The notes below the pieces were generated by a model. It was given only the letters and a program-made list of their open reading frames with translations. It was not told where the DNA came from and made no database searches. Below, piece by piece: positions 7,532-16,173 of a DNA stretch of 43,406 nt; position 1 is the first letter of the stretch, and the number at the start of each line of letters is the position of its first letter. The stretch is from Methanomassiliicoccus sp. GTDB lineage: Archaea > Thermoplasmatota > Thermoplasmata > Methanomassiliicoccales > Methanomassiliicoccaceae. The position numbers and the translations under genes were made by a program. The stretch spans positions 1 through 43,406 of the forward strand of contig JAEILR010000022.1 of the NCBI GenBank assembly GCA_016109435.1, written 5' to 3'.

Positions 7532-9730
7532 ATGGGACGCAAGGAAGATAACATCGCACGGGCCCAGGCGATTTCGAAAAGCCCTGAGTTCATCAGGAAC
7601 ATCGGGACCGCCGCCCATATCGACCACGGCAAGACCACCTTGAGCGACAACCTCATCGCTGGTGCCGGCATGATGTCCGAGGACCTTGCCGGGAAGCAGC
7701 TCATGCTCGACTTCGACGAGCAGGAGCAGGCCCGTGGCATCACCATCAACGCGGCCAACGCCTCGATGGTGCACAAGTATGGCGGAAAGGAATATCTGAT
7801 CAACCTCATCGACACCCCCGGCCACGTAGACTTCGGTGGCGACGTCACCAGGGCCATGAGGGCGCTGGACGGATGCATCATCCTGGTCTGCGCGGTCGAG
7901 GGCATCATGCCTCAGACCGAGACCGTCATCCGGCAGGCTCTCAAGGAGCGTGTTCGCCCCGTTCTGTTCATCAACAAGGTGGACCGGCTCATCAACGAGC
8001 TAAAGGTCACCCCCGAGGAGATGCAGAAGAAGTTCGTGACCATCATCACCGAGGTCAACCGGCGTATCGCCTCCCAGCTGCCCGAACCTCTCAGCAAGGA
8101 GTGGCAGGTCAAGGCCGAGGACGGGACCGTGGCCTTCGGGAGCGCGTTCCACAACTGGGCGGTCAACGTGCCGTCCATGAAGAGGACCGGCATCAACTTC
8201 GCCAAGGTCTACGAGTACTGCAAGGACAACGACCAGAAGACCCTGGCCAAGAAGGCCCCGGTCCACGAGGTCCTGCTGAACATGGTCATCGAGCACGTTC
8301 CCAACCCCCTTGACGCCCAGAAGATCCGTATCCCGGTCATCTGGAAGGGCGACAAGGAGTCCAAGGTGGGAAAGTCCATGCTCACCTGTGACGCCAGCGG
8401 ACCGGTCGCTCTGATGATCACCAAGATCATCGTCGACCCCCACGCCGGCGAGGTCGCCATCGGCCGCCTGTTCTCCGGGACCGTCACCAGGGGCATGGAG
8501 CTGTGGGTGTCGGGCATGCCCAACGTCCAGAGGTCCCAGACCGTCTCCCTCAGCGTCGGCGCGGACAGGATCCCCATCGACCACATGGAAGCGGGCAACA
8601 TCGTCGCCGTGGCCGGTCTCAAGGATGCCATGGCCGGTTCGACCGTGTCATCGGACAAGGAGATGGAGCCGTTCGAGAAGATCTCCCACTACACCGAGCC
8701 GGTCGTCACCGTGGCCATCGAGGCCAAGCACATGAAGGACCTGCCCAAGCTGGTCGAGGTCCTCAGGACCGTGGCCAAGGCCGATCCATCCATCCAGGTC
8801 GAGATCAACAACGAGACCGGAGAGCACCTGCTGTCCGGGATGGGCGAGCTCCACCTGGAGATCACCAACTACCGTATCGTCAACGACCACAAGGTCGAGA
8901 TCAAGTCCTCCCCGCCCATCGTGGTGTACAGGGAGAACGTCAAGGGGAGGAGCCCCGCCTTTGAGGGCAAGTCTCCCAACAAGCACAACCGCTTCTTCGT
9001 CGAGGTGTCCCCCCTGGAACAGTCCATCGTGGACGCCATCAAGAACAACGATATACAGGTCGACGGGAAGATCAAGGACGCCAAGGAAATGGCAAGGAAG
9101 CTCCAGGAGCTGGGCATGGACCGCGACGAGGCCAGAGGCGTTGTCATGTTCAAGGACAACAACGTCTTCGTCGACGGGACCAAGGGTATCCAGTACCTCA
9201 ACGAGACCCTCGAACTGTGCAAGCAGGGATTCGAGGAGGCCATGACCCTCGGGCCTCTCGCCCAGGAGAAGGTCGTGGCCCTGAAGGTGAAGCTGGTCGA
9301 TGCCAAGCTGCACGAGGACTCCATTCACAGGGGTCCCGCGCAGGTAATCCCCGCTTTCCGTTCCGCCGTCTACGGTGCGATGTGCCTTGCCGGGAGGATC
9401 CTGCTGGAGCCCCTGACCAAGATCTACATCAACTGCCCCGAGGCGGTCATGGGCGATGCCCTGCGCGAACTGCAGCAGAGACGCGGCCTGATCGAGGACA
9501 TCCACCAAGAGGGTGAGGCCACCATCATCGTGGCCAAGGCCCCAGTGGCGGAGATGTTCGGGTTCGCTTCGGCCATCCGTGGCGCTACCCAGGGCAGGGC
9601 GCTGTGGTCCACCGAGAACTCTGGGTTCGTGCCCATGCCTACTGAGATACAGTCCAAGGTCGTGGCCGAGATCCGAACCAGGAAGGGACTGAAGCCAGAG
9701 CCGTACGACGCCGCATACTATTCAGGCTGA
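7532..9730 (+). CDS. fusA: Translation elongation factor aEF-2
   Basis: GTPase that drives ribosomal translocation. The P-loop AHIDHGKT is at 28-35, DTPGH at 94-98, and NKVD at 148-151. The diphthamide loop near the C-terminus contains SIHRGPAQ, with H599 the residue expected to be converted to diphthamide. Length is 732 aa, full for archaea. AGGTGAG ends 7 nt before the ATG, and only 29 bp separate it from uS7, so it belongs to the same operon. Archaeal diphthamide enzymes are not in this window. Confidence 0.97.
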   Translation: MGRKEDNIARAQAISKSPEFIRNIGTAAHIDHGKTTLSDNLIAGAGMMSEDLAGKQLMLDFDEQEQARGITINAANASMVHKYGGKEYLINLIDTPGHVDFGGDVTRAMRALDGCIILVCAVEGIMPQTETVIRQALKERVRPVLFINKVDRLINELKVTPEEMQKKFVTIITEVNRRIASQLPEPLSKEWQVKAEDGTVAFGSAFHNWAVNVPSMKRTGINFAKVYEYCKDNDQKTLAKKAPVHEVLLNMVIEHVPNPLDAQKIRIPVIWKGDKESKVGKSMLTCDASGPVALMITKIIVDPHAGEVAIGRLFSGTVTRGMELWVSGMPNVQRSQTVSLSVGADRIPIDHMEAGNIVAVAGLKDAMAGSTVSSDKEMEPFEKISHYTEPVVTVAIEAKHMKDLPKLVEVLRTVAKADPSIQVEINNETGEHLLSGMGELHLEITNYRIVNDHKVEIKSSPPIVVYRENVKGRSPAFEGKSPNKHNRFFVEVSPLEQSIVDAIKNNDIQVDGKIKDAKEMARKLQELGMDRDEARGVVMFKDNNVFVDGTKGIQYLNETLELCKQGFEEAMTLGPLAQEKVVALKVKLVDAKLHEDSIHRGPAQVIPAFRSAVYGAMCLAGRILLEPLTKIYINCPEAVMGDALRELQQRRGLIEDIHQEGEATIIVAKAPVAEMFGFASAIRGATQGRALWSTENSGFVPMPTEIQSKVVAEIRTRKGLKPEPYDAAYYSG

Positions 9731-9740
9731 GAAGTGAACA

Positions 9741-9804
9741 ACGATTAAATACGAAAAACAGTATGGAGTAAAACCCGAATCTAACGATATATAAATGTAG
9801 GAGG
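9741..9804 (+). promoter_or_regulatory. Leader of EF-1A: two TATA-like boxes and a strong RBS
   Basis: GATTAAAT (9743-9750) would start RNA near 9773 and include the strong AGGAGG (9799-9804), 7 nt before ATG 9812. A more perfect TATA sequence, GATATATAAATG (9786-9797), would start RNA inside the gene and so is less likely to serve the annotated start. Confidence 0.45.
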
Positions 9805-9811
9805 CAGAAAA

Positions 9812-11089
9812 ATGGCAGAAAAACCACACTTGAATCTGGTCTTTATCGGTCACGTTGACCACGGCAAGTCCACCTCCGTAGGCAGGATGCTTGCCGACAC
9901 TGGAAACGTAGATGCATATCTCATCGAGAAGTACCGGAAGATGGCCGAGGAGAAGGGAAAGGCGACATTCGAGTTCGCATGGGTCATGGACTCCCTGAAG
10001 GAAGAGAGGGAGAGAGGTGTCACCATCGACGTCGCCCACAAGCGGTTCAACACCGACAAGTACTACTTCACCGTCATCGACGCCCCCGGGCACCGTGACT
10101 TCGTCAAGAACATGATCACCGGTACCTCCCAGGCCGACGCCGCCGTTCTGGTCGTGTCCGCCATCGAGGGACCGCAGGCCCAGACCAAGGAGCACATCTT
10201 CCTGGCCAGGACCCTCGGCGTGAAGCAGATTATAGTCGGCATCAACAAGATGGACGCCACCAAGCCGGCCTTCTCCGAGGAGCAGTACAAGAAGGTCAAG
10301 GAGGACGTCGGTAAGATCCTGAAGTCCATCGGCTACAAGGTCGACGAGGTCCCCTTCATCCCCTATTCCGCGTTCAAGGGCGACAACGCCACCAAGCAGT
10401 CCCCCAACACCCCGTGGTACAAGGGACCTACACTGCTGGACGCGCTGAACAACCTGAAGGAGCCCGCGAAGGCCACCAACCTGCCGCTCAGGCTGCCCAT
10501 CCAGGACGTCTATACCATCACCGGTATCGGAACCGTCCCGGTCGGCCGTGTCGAGTGCGGCGTGCTGAAGCCCGACACCAAGATCATGTTCGAGCCCGCC
10601 CACGTGGTGGGTGAGGTCAAGAGCGTCGAGATGCACCACGAACAACTTCCCGCCGCCTACCCCGGCGACAACGTCGGCTTCAACGTCCGCGGCATCGCCA
10701 AGAACGATGTCAAGAGGGGAGACGTCGCCGGTCCGGTCGACAACCCGCCCTCGGTGGCCAAGTCCTTCATCGCGCAGATCATGGTCCTGAACCACCCGTC
10801 GGTCATCACCGTCGGATACACCCCGGTGTTCCACATCCACACCGCCCAGATCGCCTGCACCTTCCTGGAGCTCCAGAAGAAGCTGGACCCCGCCACCGGT
10901 GCCACCAAGGAAGAGAACCCTCAGTTCCTGAAGACCGGGGACGCGGCCATCGTCAAGATCCTGCCGTCCAAGCCCATGGTCATCGAGAAGGCTAAGGAGT
11001 TCCCCCAGCTGGGCAGGTTCGCCATCCGGGACATGGGCCAGACCGTAGCGGCCGGCGTTTGTCTGGATGTCGAGAAGAGGGTAATGTAA
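9812..11089 (+). CDS. tuf: Translation elongation factor aEF-1A
   Basis: Delivers aminoacyl-tRNA to the ribosome. GTPase motifs: GHVDHGKS (13-20), DAPGH (90-94), NKMD (145-148). Domains II and III follow, with the usual GRVECG, and the protein ends LDVEKRVM; 425 aa is full length. A very good Shine-Dalgarno AGGAGG precedes the ATG, and a separate TATA-like element upstream suggests it can be transcribed independently of EF-2. uS10 follows after 34 bp. Confidence 0.97.
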   Translation: MAEKPHLNLVFIGHVDHGKSTSVGRMLADTGNVDAYLIEKYRKMAEEKGKATFEFAWVMDSLKEERERGVTIDVAHKRFNTDKYYFTVIDAPGHRDFVKNMITGTSQADAAVLVVSAIEGPQAQTKEHIFLARTLGVKQIIVGINKMDATKPAFSEEQYKKVKEDVGKILKSIGYKVDEVPFIPYSAFKGDNATKQSPNTPWYKGPTLLDALNNLKEPAKATNLPLRLPIQDVYTITGIGTVPVGRVECGVLKPDTKIMFEPAHVVGEVKSVEMHHEQLPAAYPGDNVGFNVRGIAKNDVKRGDVAGPVDNPPSVAKSFIAQIMVLNHPSVITVGYTPVFHIHTAQIACTFLELQKKLDPATGATKEENPQFLKTGDAAIVKILPSKPMVIEKAKEFPQLGRFAIRDMGQTVAAGVCLDVEKRVM

Positions 11090-11123
11090 ACCCCTTCCTC
11101 CCATATTTTTTGGGGATACACAT

Positions 11124-11435
11124 ATGGCACAGAGAGCAAGAATATCGCTAAGCGGCACCGACCCCAAGAAGGTCGACAGCGTCTGCGGACAGATTAAGTC
11201 GATATCCCAGAGGACCGGCGTCGCCATCCGCGGCCCCATACCCCTGCCCACCAAGCGTCTGGTGGTCCCGGTGAGGAAGAGCCCCGATGGAGAGGGTTCG
11301 GAGACCTGGGACAGATGGGAGATGAGGATCCACAAGCGTCTGATCGACCTCGACGCTGACGAGCGCGCCCTCCGGCAGCTCATGAGGATCCAGGTCCCTG
11401 ACGGCGTCAACATCGAGATCGTCCTCAGGTCCTGA
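11124..11435 (+). CDS. rps10: Ribosomal protein uS10
   Basis: Small-subunit head protein of 103 aa. It has the N-terminal [17 protein letters not shown], the conserved GPIPLPTKR loop, and ends [13 protein letters not shown]. It closes the archaeal block uS12-uS7-EF-2-EF-1A-uS10. GGGGAT lies 6 nt before the ATG; a T6 run at 11106-11111 in the gap from EF-1A could give partial termination. Confidence 0.96.
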   Translation: MAQRARISLSGTDPKKVDSVCGQIKSISQRTGVAIRGPIPLPTKRLVVPVRKSPDGEGSETWDRWEMRIHKRLIDLDADERALRQLMRIQVPDGVNIEIVLRS

Positions 11436-11571
11436 GCGGGAAACACTTTAAACAAACGATTTACCCCATCATCCTTTTCCTGTTCTGCATTACGTTCCGT
11501 GCTAGCTCCCGCTCCGTGCCGATCGATCATGCAAAGGTTTTCTAGGACGACGCTCATCAAGGCGCGATAAC

Positions 11572-13218
11572 ATGAGGAGCGATCAGGTGAAGAAGGGGCT
11601 GGACAAGGCGCCGAGCAGGAGCCTGCTGCGGGCGTCGGGAGTTACCGACGAGGACATGCCGAAGCCGTTCATCGGCATCGCCAACTCGTGGAACGAGGTC
11701 GTCCCCGGGCACGTTCACCTCAACAAGCTGGTGGAGGAGGTTAGGAAGGGGATCATCGAGGCCGGGGGGGTACCCTTCTCCTTCGGCGTTCCGGCGGTAT
11801 GCGATGGCATCGCCATGGGCCACTCCGGCATGCGCTTCTCTCTTCCGTCCAGGGAAACGATCGCCGACTGCGTCGAGATCATGGACAACGCCCACATGTT
11901 CGACGGGTGGGTCGGCGTGACCAACTGCGACAAGGTCACCCCGGGCATGCTGATGGCCGCCGGGCGCATCGATATCCCGGCCATCATCCTCACTGGCGGG
12001 GCGATGGAGGAAGGCACCCTCGACGGCCGAGGCATCGACCTCCAGGACGTCTTCGAGGCCCTGGGGCAGCACGCCGCGGGGAAGATGTCCGAGGACGAGG
12101 TCATGAGGGTGGAGTGCCGCGCCTGCCCGGGCCAAGGCTCCTGCTCCGGGCTGTTCACCGCCAACACCATGGCCTGCCTGACCGAGGCCATGGGCCTCAG
12201 CCTGGAGGGCTGCGGGACCTCCCTGGCCGTCAGCGCCAGGAAGATGGAGATCGCCCGGGCCACCGGCCGGCGCATCGTCGAGCTGGTCCGCGATCACGTG
12301 TCCCCGAGGGAGATCGTCACCAAGGACTCGTTCATCAACGCCATCAAGGTGGACATGGCCATCGGCGGTTCCACCAACACCGCCCTGCACCTGCCGGCCA
12401 TCGCCCACGAGTTCGGGATCAGTATCGATCTCTCCGCCTTCGACGAGGTGTCCCGGAGGGTCAACCACATCACCTCTATCCGGCCGTCCGGGCCGTACCA
12501 CATCGCCGACCTGGACCGGGCGGGAGGCGTGCCGGCGATCATGAAGCGGCTCAGGGACATGCTCTCGGACCAGCGGACCGTTACTGGCAAGAGCGTGCTG
12601 GAGATCGCCGACGCGGCGGTCATCGCCGACGAGGAGGTCGTCCGTCCTCTTGATCGTCCGTTCCATCACCAGGGCGGCATCGCCGTCCTGTACGGCAACC
12701 TGGCCCCGGAGGGCTCGGTGGTCAAGCAGGCCGCCGTTTCGCCGAAGATGATGAAGTTCACCGGCACCGCCAGGGTGTTCGATTCGGAAGGAGAGGCGAT
12801 TGAGGCCATCGTCGCCCACAAGATCGTCAAGGGCGACGTGGTGGTCATCCGCTACGAGGGCCCCAAGGGCGGGCCGGGCATGCCGGAGATGCTCTCCCCC
12901 ACCAGCCTGATCTCGGGCATGGGCCTCTCCGACGACGTCGCTCTGATCACCGACGGCAGGTTCTCCGGGGCGACCAGGGGGCCGTGTATCGGACATGTAT
13001 CTCCGGAGGCCTACGTCGGTGGCCCGATAGCCGCGGTGCGGACCGGGGACAGCATCACCATCGACATCCCCGGGCGCAGGCTTCAGCTGGAAGTGCCATC
13101 CCAGGATATCGAGGCCCGGCTCAAGAGCGTCAAGCCCGTGGAGCGCCCGGTCACTGGCATACTGGCAAAGTACCGGAAGCTTGTGGACAGCGCGGCTCGC
13201 GGCGCTGTGCTTAAGTGA
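11572..13218 (+). CDS. ilvD: Dihydroxy-acid dehydratase
   Basis: Iron-sulfur enzyme of valine/isoleucine (and pantothenate) synthesis: removes water from 2,3-dihydroxy-3-methylbutanoate and its homologue. Cluster cysteines C78 (AVCDG), C119 (NCDK) and C191 (GQGSCSG) are present, as is K121, the family's carbamylated lysine. The C-terminal half has GPKGGPGMPEM and TDGRFSG. At 548 aa it is full length for the shorter archaeal type. It stands alone between uS10 (136 bp upstream) and an AT-richer gap. No other branched-chain genes are near. Confidence 0.96.
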   Translation: MRSDQVKKGLDKAPSRSLLRASGVTDEDMPKPFIGIANSWNEVVPGHVHLNKLVEEVRKGIIEAGGVPFSFGVPAVCDGIAMGHSGMRFSLPSRETIADCVEIMDNAHMFDGWVGVTNCDKVTPGMLMAAGRIDIPAIILTGGAMEEGTLDGRGIDLQDVFEALGQHAAGKMSEDEVMRVECRACPGQGSCSGLFTANTMACLTEAMGLSLEGCGTSLAVSARKMEIARATGRRIVELVRDHVSPREIVTKDSFINAIKVDMAIGGSTNTALHLPAIAHEFGISIDLSAFDEVSRRVNHITSIRPSGPYHIADLDRAGGVPAIMKRLRDMLSDQRTVTGKSVLEIADAAVIADEEVVRPLDRPFHHQGGIAVLYGNLAPEGSVVKQAAVSPKMMKFTGTARVFDSEGEAIEAIVAHKIVKGDVVVIRYEGPKGGPGMPEMLSPTSLISGMGLSDDVALITDGRFSGATRGPCIGHVSPEAYVGGPIAAVRTGDSITIDIPGRRLQLEVPSQDIEARLKSVKPVERPVTGILAKYRKLVDSAARGAVLK

Positions 13219-13532
13219 ATAATTAGCGGGGCATGGTAATGGACGGTGCCCCCTCCAGCCGCATGCTTTCCGATGAGGTACACATTAGCATTGGCTGAAC
13301 TACCACGACGGAGGGGCGCATCTCATCCCCCCATCTCCATCCAAACCATCATCCTGCCGAAGCATCCGCACATCCTCGCGCTCCGTCTTCCGCATCCCCT
13401 TCGAAAAAAACACATGAATCCACTATTAAAGTTTTTGATTCTCTAGCCTGTTGGAACCATGGGGCCATATGTCCCCCCATCATTCAAGCATATTTTAATA
13501 GAAGGCGTTCTAAGCATGTATAATGGATATAT
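13219..13532. other. AT-richer spacer between ilvD and the cupin gene
   Basis: 314 bp without a supported gene. It holds an inverted repeat ATGGGG (13459-13464)/CCCCAT (13475-13480) and a TATA box CATATTTTAATA (13489-13500) that would start RNA near 13521 for the cupin gene. The lower GC content here marks the start of an accessory stretch. Confidence 0.5.
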
Positions 13533-13865
13533 ATGGCCATTATAAAGAAGAACTTTAATGACCCTGATGATACCCAGACCCCCCCTCTACTGAAGCTGGA
13601 TTTCGTCACGATCGGGGACATGACAATAGTAAGGCAAACTTACCAACCTGGTTGGAAATGGTCCAAGGACATGAAGTCGCTCGTAGGAACAGATAGTTGC
13701 CAAATACACCACTTTGGGTTCCTATCCTCGGGCCGGCTTAAGGTCAAAGCTGATGATGGTCAAGAATTGGAAATTGGCCCTGGTGACGTCGTAGATATTC
13801 CTCCAGGACACGATGGTTGGGTCGTTGGGGATGAGCCAGCAATATTCTATAATGTGCGTCAATAG
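13533..13865 (+). CDS. Small cupin-domain protein
   Basis: Single cupin of 110 aa. The first metal-site motif is reduced to QIHH (57-60) before FGFLSSGRLKV. The second has GPGDVVDIPPGH with H93. Small cupins of this type bind a metal or small ligand, and the substrate is unknown. The coding sequence is richer in A/T-ending codons than its neighbours, suggesting recent acquisition. The ATG at 13533 follows a TATA box by ~38 bp. An out-of-frame ATG at 13523 was ignored. Confidence 0.8.
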   Translation: MAIIKKNFNDPDDTQTPPLLKLDFVTIGDMTIVRQTYQPGWKWSKDMKSLVGTDSCQIHHFGFLSSGRLKVKADDGQELEIGPGDVVDIPPGHDGWVVGDEPAIFYNVRQ

Positions 13866-13995
13866 GCCCTTCCCATTTCATCCTTGACGAGCTATTGGTT
13901 ATTCAGCTCCGGTCTCTCCGGACGGTCCCCTTGGCCCCCTAGATCACGCCCGTCATGTACATGTCAGGGTCATGGGCGGCCGCAAGTCACGATAT

Positions 13996-14005
13996 CTATT
14001 TATCC
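13996..14005 (+). promoter_or_regulatory. TATA box of tRNA-Ala
   Basis: CTATTTATCC is centred 26 bp before ~14026, just upstream of the mature tRNA at 14030. Confidence 0.5.
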
Positions 14006-14029
14006 GGTCTGGCGTTACGAGGGAGGCAA

Positions 14030-14103
14030 GGGCGGATAGATCAGCTCGGAAGATCGCGTGATTTGCAATCACGAGGCCCCGGGTTCAAATCCCGGTCCGT
14101 CCA
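14030..14103 (+). tRNA. tRNA-Ala(TGC)
   Basis: The acceptor GGGCGGA pairs with TCCGTCC and includes the G3-U70 wobble pair that defines alanine identity. The anticodon stem CGTGA/TCACG encloses TTTGCAA with anticodon TGC. The T arm is CCGGG-TTCAAAT-CCCGG. The discriminator is A14103, CCA is not encoded, and there is no intron. It is followed 20 bp later by the end of the convergent histidine kinase gene. Confidence 0.96.
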
Positions 14104-14122
14104 TCTATTTGCCGTCATTCGT

Positions 14123-15151
14123 TCACGCCGGGATGGTGAAGTAGAACGTCGTCCCCTTGCCCGGCTCCGACTCGACCCAGATGCGGCCGCCGTGCCTTTC
14201 CACGATTTTCCTGGATATTGCCAGGCCAAGGCCAGTGCCGGGGTACTCCTCCTCAGGGCGGAGCCGATTGAACATGTAGAAGATGCGCTCGGCGTCCTTC
14301 ATCTCCAGACCTATCCCGTTATCCCGGACGGAGAACACGTACTCCTCAGGGTTCGCCATCCCAGATATGTGGACCTTTGGCCTCTCACCTGGCCTGTAGA
14401 ACTTGATGGCGTTGCTGAGGAGGTTGTTAATGACCCGGGTTATCTGCTCCTCATCGGCCAAAATGGTCGGCAGCTTATCAACCTGTACCTCAGCCTTACG
14501 ATCTCGAATAGGCACTTCGAGGTCCTTCAGGACCTCGGCCACTACCGCGTTCATATCCACCGCAGCGAGTTTAAAAATGGCGGCATCTATGCCTGTGTAA
14601 TCCAGAACGTCGTTGATAAGCTCGCTCATCCTCCTCCCGCTGTCCGAGGCCTGGTGAACGTTCTTCATCGCGTAAGGACCGACCTCGTCTTGGTAGTTCT
14701 CCTCCACCAACATCAAGTTGCGGTTGATCGAGTTCAGCAGTTCCTGCAGGCCATGACTGACGACATAGGTTATCCGTTGCAGGTCATCATGGGAGCGGAT
14801 GAGGTCGTGGGCATGCCTCTGTGCCTCGTTCTCAGCTTTCCTCCTCTGCACTCCCAGCACGACTACGATCCATATGCCTATGACTGCTATCGGCCGGTTG
14901 AATAGGTCGGCGGACTGGTCTTGAACGGGCTGGAGGGGCACCGCTAGAATGGTCAAAACGGTGGCGATAGCTGCCATCAGATACACCGTTCGGTCTTTCG
15001 CCCAGAGGCAGATGAACACCGGGAGGATGTATAGGAAGCTGCCAGCGTACCCGCTCGGCGTGGAGCTATCGATAGCGAAGATAATCAAGGCAATGATGAG
15101 GCCGATTACAAAGAACCGTGACTCAGATAGGGTACCCCTCATCATACGCAT
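14123..15151 (-). CDS. Orphan membrane histidine kinase
   Basis: Sensor kinase of 342 aa. Three or four N-terminal hydrophobic helices span about residues 12-101 with almost no extracellular loop. A short linker follows, then a dimerisation helix with phospho-acceptor H133 in VVSHGLQELL, where related kinases usually read SHDLQEPL. The ATP domain is complete: N box NNLLSNAIKF, G1 DNGIGLE, F box FYMFNRL, G2 GTGLGLAI. There is no PAS domain and no response regulator nearby. ATG 15151 lies ~25 bp from a TATA box (reverse strand 15171-15179), giving a leaderless transcript. The ligand is unknown. Confidence 0.9.
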   Translation of the reverse strand: MRMMRGTLSESRFFVIGLIIALIIFAIDSSTPSGYAGSFLYILPVFICLWAKDRTVYLMAAIATVLTILAVPLQPVQDQSADLFNRPIAVIGIWIVVVLGVQRRKAENEAQRHAHDLIRSHDDLQRITYVVSHGLQELLNSINRNLMLVEENYQDEVGPYAMKNVHQASDSGRRMSELINDVLDYTGIDAAIFKLAAVDMNAVVAEVLKDLEVPIRDRKAEVQVDKLPTILADEEQITRVINNLLSNAIKFYRPGERPKVHISGMANPEEYVFSVRDNGIGLEMKDAERIFYMFNRLRPEEEYPGTGLGLAISRKIVERHGGRIWVESEPGKGTTFYFTIPA

Positions 15152-15170
15152 AATTATTGTTACTCTGAGC

Positions 15171-15179
15171 TAATAAATA
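15171..15179 (-). promoter_or_regulatory. TATA box of the histidine kinase
   Basis: Reverse strand TATTTATTA, centred ~26 bp before the ATG at 15151. Confidence 0.45.
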
Positions 15180-15218
15180 CCTACGGCCATCCCTTGCCAT
15201 TATGATTATGCTCATACA

Positions 15219-15293
15219 GTTCATAACAAAAGGAAATGCATATGCATACTGATCGTGTTGTTGGTTCATAATCAGCAATGCATCGGTTCATAA
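15219..15293. repeat. Three GTTCATAA repeats with a 12-bp palindrome
   Basis: GTTCATAA occurs at 15219-15226, 15264-15271 and 15286-15293 (start-to-start 45 and 22 bp, near whole helical turns). The perfect palindrome ATGCATATGCAT lies at 15236-15247. Together they lie upstream of the histidine kinase promoter and could be binding sites for a regulator, possibly the kinase's missing partner. Confidence 0.45.
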
Positions 15294-15398
15294 CGCATCC
15301 GCTAATCTATGTAAAAGAATGCCCGAAAGCCTGCGCTTGCGAGCCTTCCGAGCCTCGATGCATCTGTGGAAAAAGTGTTTGGAAATGCCCCTTTTTAG

Positions 15399-15692
15399 GG
15401 CAATATTTTCTTCGTCCAGATAGACTGGAACGAGATAGCGAACGTGACCGGAACAGGGGCGGCGCTGTTCTCCGCGCTCTTTGTGAGCCTCGCACTTGTG
15501 ATCGGATACCTCCTGGGGGGCCGCCCGCCAGGCGTGGAGAGGATGGTCGGTCTGGCGACCACGCAAGGAAACATCGAGGCCGCGATCGTTATCGCCTCCG
15601 TCAACTTCGTTGACAGTCCGCAGGTGGAGGCCTCTATCGTCATCGCGACCCTGGTCGGCCTGCCATTGCTGATACTGGTCTCAGGCTATTGA
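15399..15692 (+). pseudogene. Truncated BASS-family (bile acid:Na+ symporter-like) transporter
   Basis: Only the C-terminal portion of a membrane transporter remains. The open frame after the TAG at 15396 reads an amphipathic lead, then VTGTGAALFSALFVSLALVIGYLLGG. The last half includes MVGLATTQGNIEAAIVIA, matching the conserved ATxQRNIxAAL motif of bile-acid/arsenite symporter (BASS-like) proteins. Full members are ~300 aa; about 98 codons are left and no N-terminal helices are found upstream. A GTG at 15444 could start an 82-aa product, but no promoter points to it. It is read as a decaying remnant. Confidence 0.6.
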
Positions 15693-16173
15693 GGGCGAAG
15701 ATCAACGGAAGACAGCAACGGTTTTATCCCCGGTCTTGGCACAGAGCATGATTGATCGAGCTTACCAGGGTGGTCAGACTGAAGGTGGTCCGTACCTGCT
15801 GAAACTCGAGCATTCTGCTCCTGTCCAATATATTTATACAAAATTGTTCCCCGCTCACACTGCCTCGATCACCCAACGACATATTGGTGATTGGTGTGCT
15901 GCATAATGGCAGCGTGACAATGCAGTAACGAAACGGCCTGCATTTTTAGAGAGGTAGCCGGTCATCATCGATGCGCGAAGGTCTGCACCAACGAGCCCTC
16001 GAGCCTCGACCCGTCCAGGATCGCCCACCAATTTCATCCGCATCCTTTGTTCTGACGCCTAACGACGTTCCATCTTCCTAGGCACCCGCCATGCTCCATC
16101 GATAGGTCAGTGGGGGGCGACTCCCCGATATCGGCGGATAAGAATATAGCCGGGAGAATACCTATTTCCTGAT
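15693..16173. other. Long spacer with an orphan promoter
   Basis: About 480 bp without a supported gene. AATATATTTATAC at 15828-15839 is a strong TATA-like element with no fitting ORF in either direction. A 62-codon frame on the reverse strand (15855-16043) lacks coding character. The region could make a small RNA. GAATATAGC (16142-16150) is the TATA box of the next gene. Confidence 0.4.

Noticed and set aside
13459-13480. ATGGGG/CCCCAT inverted repeat as an operator
   Set aside because: Short, G/C-run arms can arise by chance; kept only as a note in the spacer.
15855-16043. 62-codon frame on the reverse strand
   Set aside because: No recognisable motif, poor composition, no fitting promoter or RBS.
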